In this document: positions 63,113 through 64,000 of the stretch, piece by piece
Layout: each line of letters opens with the position of its first letter
Position numbering within the stretch: position 1 is the stretch's first letter
DNA from: Bacteroidota bacterium
GTDB lineage: Bacteria; Bacteroidota; Bacteroidia; Bacteroidales; VadinHA17
NCBI GenBank assembly: GCA_016718875.1
Contig: JADKBL010000005.1
Span: 62,001-126,000, forward strand
Direction of reading: 5' to 3'
Length of the DNA: 64,000 bases
The notes under the pieces: model-generated
Database searches by the model: none
What the model was told of the DNA's origin: nothing
What the model saw: the letters and a program-made list of their open reading frames with translations, nothing else
Made by a program: the position numbers and the translations under genes

Positions 63113-63120
63113 CAAATATA
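63113..63120 (-). promoter_or_regulatory. Putative -7 promoter element for the rubrerythrin gene
   Basis: The minus strand reads TATATTTG, an exact match, ending 37 bases before the ATG at 63075. Confidence 0.55.
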
Positions 63121-63252
63121 TTTATTTCCTGTGAACAAGACATTTCATATATCATGAATATTACCCGATCTTTATCAGTGAAACATCTCCATGGTTTATT
63201 TCATTGCAGACATATGGCATTTATCAATGTTTATACAGAAGTGGAAAATAGT

Positions 63253-63260
63253 TATCTTTG
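63253..63260 (+). promoter_or_regulatory. Putative -7 promoter element for the dCMP deaminase
   Basis: TATCTTTG, an exact TAnnTTTG match, 31 bases before the ATG at 63292. Confidence 0.55.
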
Positions 63261-63291
63261 TTCACTTTTTTAAACCATATTCTCTGGAAAA

Positions 63292-63762
63292 ATGGCAGAC
63301 AGGAATAATTTGAGACCATATGGTGATAAGCAGATCGCATTTGATAAACGCTATCTGGAAATGGCTTTAATCTGGGCTCAAAATTCCTATTGTAAAAGAA
63401 GACAGGTAGGCGCTCTGATCGTAAGAGAGAAAATGATAATTTCTGATGGCTATAATGGAACACCTGCCGGATTCGAAAATGTATGCGAGGATGAAAATAA
63501 TGTTACAAAACCATATGTTCTCCATGCTGAGGCTAATGCCATAACCAAAGTCGCGAAATCAAACAACTCCAGTGAAGGTTCAACACTTTATGTCACAACT
63601 TCTCCATGTATGGAATGCGCAAAACTGATTATCCAGTCAGGCATAAAAAGAGTTGTTTACTGTAACCGTTATCACAAAACTGACGGGCTTGACCTTCTCA
63701 AACGTGCGGGAATAGAACTCGTTTTTATTGATCCAGAAAAAAATTCCTATGAAATACAATAA
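63292..63762 (+). CDS. Deoxycytidylate (dCMP) deaminase, ComEB type
   Basis: A 156-residue zinc deaminase. Motifs are CKRRQVGALIV, DGYNGTPAGFENVCED, the HAEANAI catalytic motif with zinc His and Glu, and TSPCMECAKLI with the two Cys ligands. It converts dCMP to dUMP, supplying thymidylate synthase. Its stop overlaps the S41 protease start by fourteen bases, so the two genes are probably co-transcribed, a common Bacteroidota arrangement. Confidence 0.93.
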   Translation: MADRNNLRPYGDKQIAFDKRYLEMALIWAQNSYCKRRQVGALIVREKMIISDGYNGTPAGFENVCEDENNVTKPYVLHAEANAITKVAKSNNSSEGSTLYVTTSPCMECAKLIIQSGIKRVVYCNRYHKTDGLDLLKRAGIELVFIDPEKNSYEIQ

Positions 63763-64000
63763 CTCAAAAATAAGCATATACCTTCCGATTCTTCTTGCTA
63801 TCGCTATTGCTGCAGGAATTTTTATAGGCAGGATGCTTCCTTCCGATACGGATATTCAGTATCACTCCACAATAAAATCAAGGAATGACAAATTAAGCAA
63901 TATCCTGAATATAATTGAAGCAAACTACGTTGATACTGTAAACAGGGGTGAACTGGCAGAAAGTGCAATTCCGGCCATTCTGAGAAAACTCGATCCTCAC
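63749..64000 (+). CDS. S41-family C-terminal processing peptidase, partial (runs off the window)
   Basis: The first 84 codons of a larger gene. The N-terminus has one membrane segment (about residues 9-28, SIYLPILLAIAIAAGIFIG), then a helical segment KSRNDKLSNILNIIEANYVDT and AIPAILRKLDPH, which is the usual start of the S41 (CtpA/Prc) protease's pre-PDZ domain. The catalytic Ser-Lys region is outside the window. The frame begins inside the end of the deaminase gene. Confidence 0.85.
   Translation, partial: MKYNNSKISIYLPILLAIAIAAGIFIGRMLPSDTDIQYHSTIKSRNDKLSNILNIIEANYVDTVNRGELAESAIPAILRKLDPH

Overview
The window is a chromosomal segment of a Bacteroidota bacterium, most likely from the Bacteroidales/Marinilabiliales side. 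Evidence includes a SusC/SusD pair, FecR-type anti-sigma and ECF sigma factors, GT117 (DUF2723), DUF5916 and DUF6427-like proteins, lipoprotein signal peptides with short lipoboxes, weak Shine-Dalgarno sequences, and at least thirteen sites matching the Bacteroidota -7 promoter element TAnnTTTG at sensible distances from start codons. Base composition is moderately AT-rich and fairly even.

Layout: 1-9.4 kb carries purD, a LytTR regulator, a hydrolase, a frameshifted polysaccharide deacetylase, a large GT117 membrane protein, a DNA glycosylase and guanine deaminase. 9.5-13.9 kb is the conserved translation block rplM-rpsI-rpsB-tsf-pyrH-frr. 13.9-17.4 kb holds a penicillin-acylase-family protein and a radical SAM/SPASM protein. 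17.5-21.9 kb is a regulatory module: an ECF sigma factor and FecR anti-sigma factor flanked by two paralogous outer-envelope proteins, one with an STN signalling domain. 22-26 kb has an OmpA-like lipoprotein (frameshifted), dxs, a DUF1080 lipoprotein (frameshifted) and tRNA-Leu(CAA). 26.2-38.8 kb is a leftward catabolic locus: PmoA-like lipoprotein, three Gfo/Idh/MocA oxidoreductases, an MFS transporter, an amidohydrolase and SusC/SusD, without any recognisable classical glycoside hydrolase. 39-52.7 kb holds an Omp85-like barrel, a GNAT enzyme, two tandem DUF5916 proteins, a hybrid histidine kinase, an MFS exporter, diacylglycerol kinase, a tyrosine phosphatase coupled to a sugar-isomerase-like protein, and a metallophosphoesterase. 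52.8-54.7 kb holds crcB, DUF190 and a UroD-family protein. 54.7-60.9 kb is a two-armed arsenic-resistance island: leftward arsC, C_GCAxxG, arsM, acr3; rightward arsR, small thioredoxin, arsF, arsG, permease, exported thioredoxin. The end holds a ProC-like protein, a FISUMP protein with an in-frame stop, a lipoprotein rubrerythrin, dCMP deaminase and the start of an S41 protease.

A marked property of this sequence is the number of broken reading frames: eight single-base shifts, each in or beside a short homopolymer, and two in-frame TGA codons. All are in envelope, exported or accessory genes. Consensus sequencing error is the simplest explanation, but each should be checked with reads. The most interesting biology is the STN-FecR-sigma module without a TonB receptor, the arsenical thiol-redox relay with its operator built around a -7 box, the oxidoreductase-rich SusCD locus, and an exported rubrerythrin.
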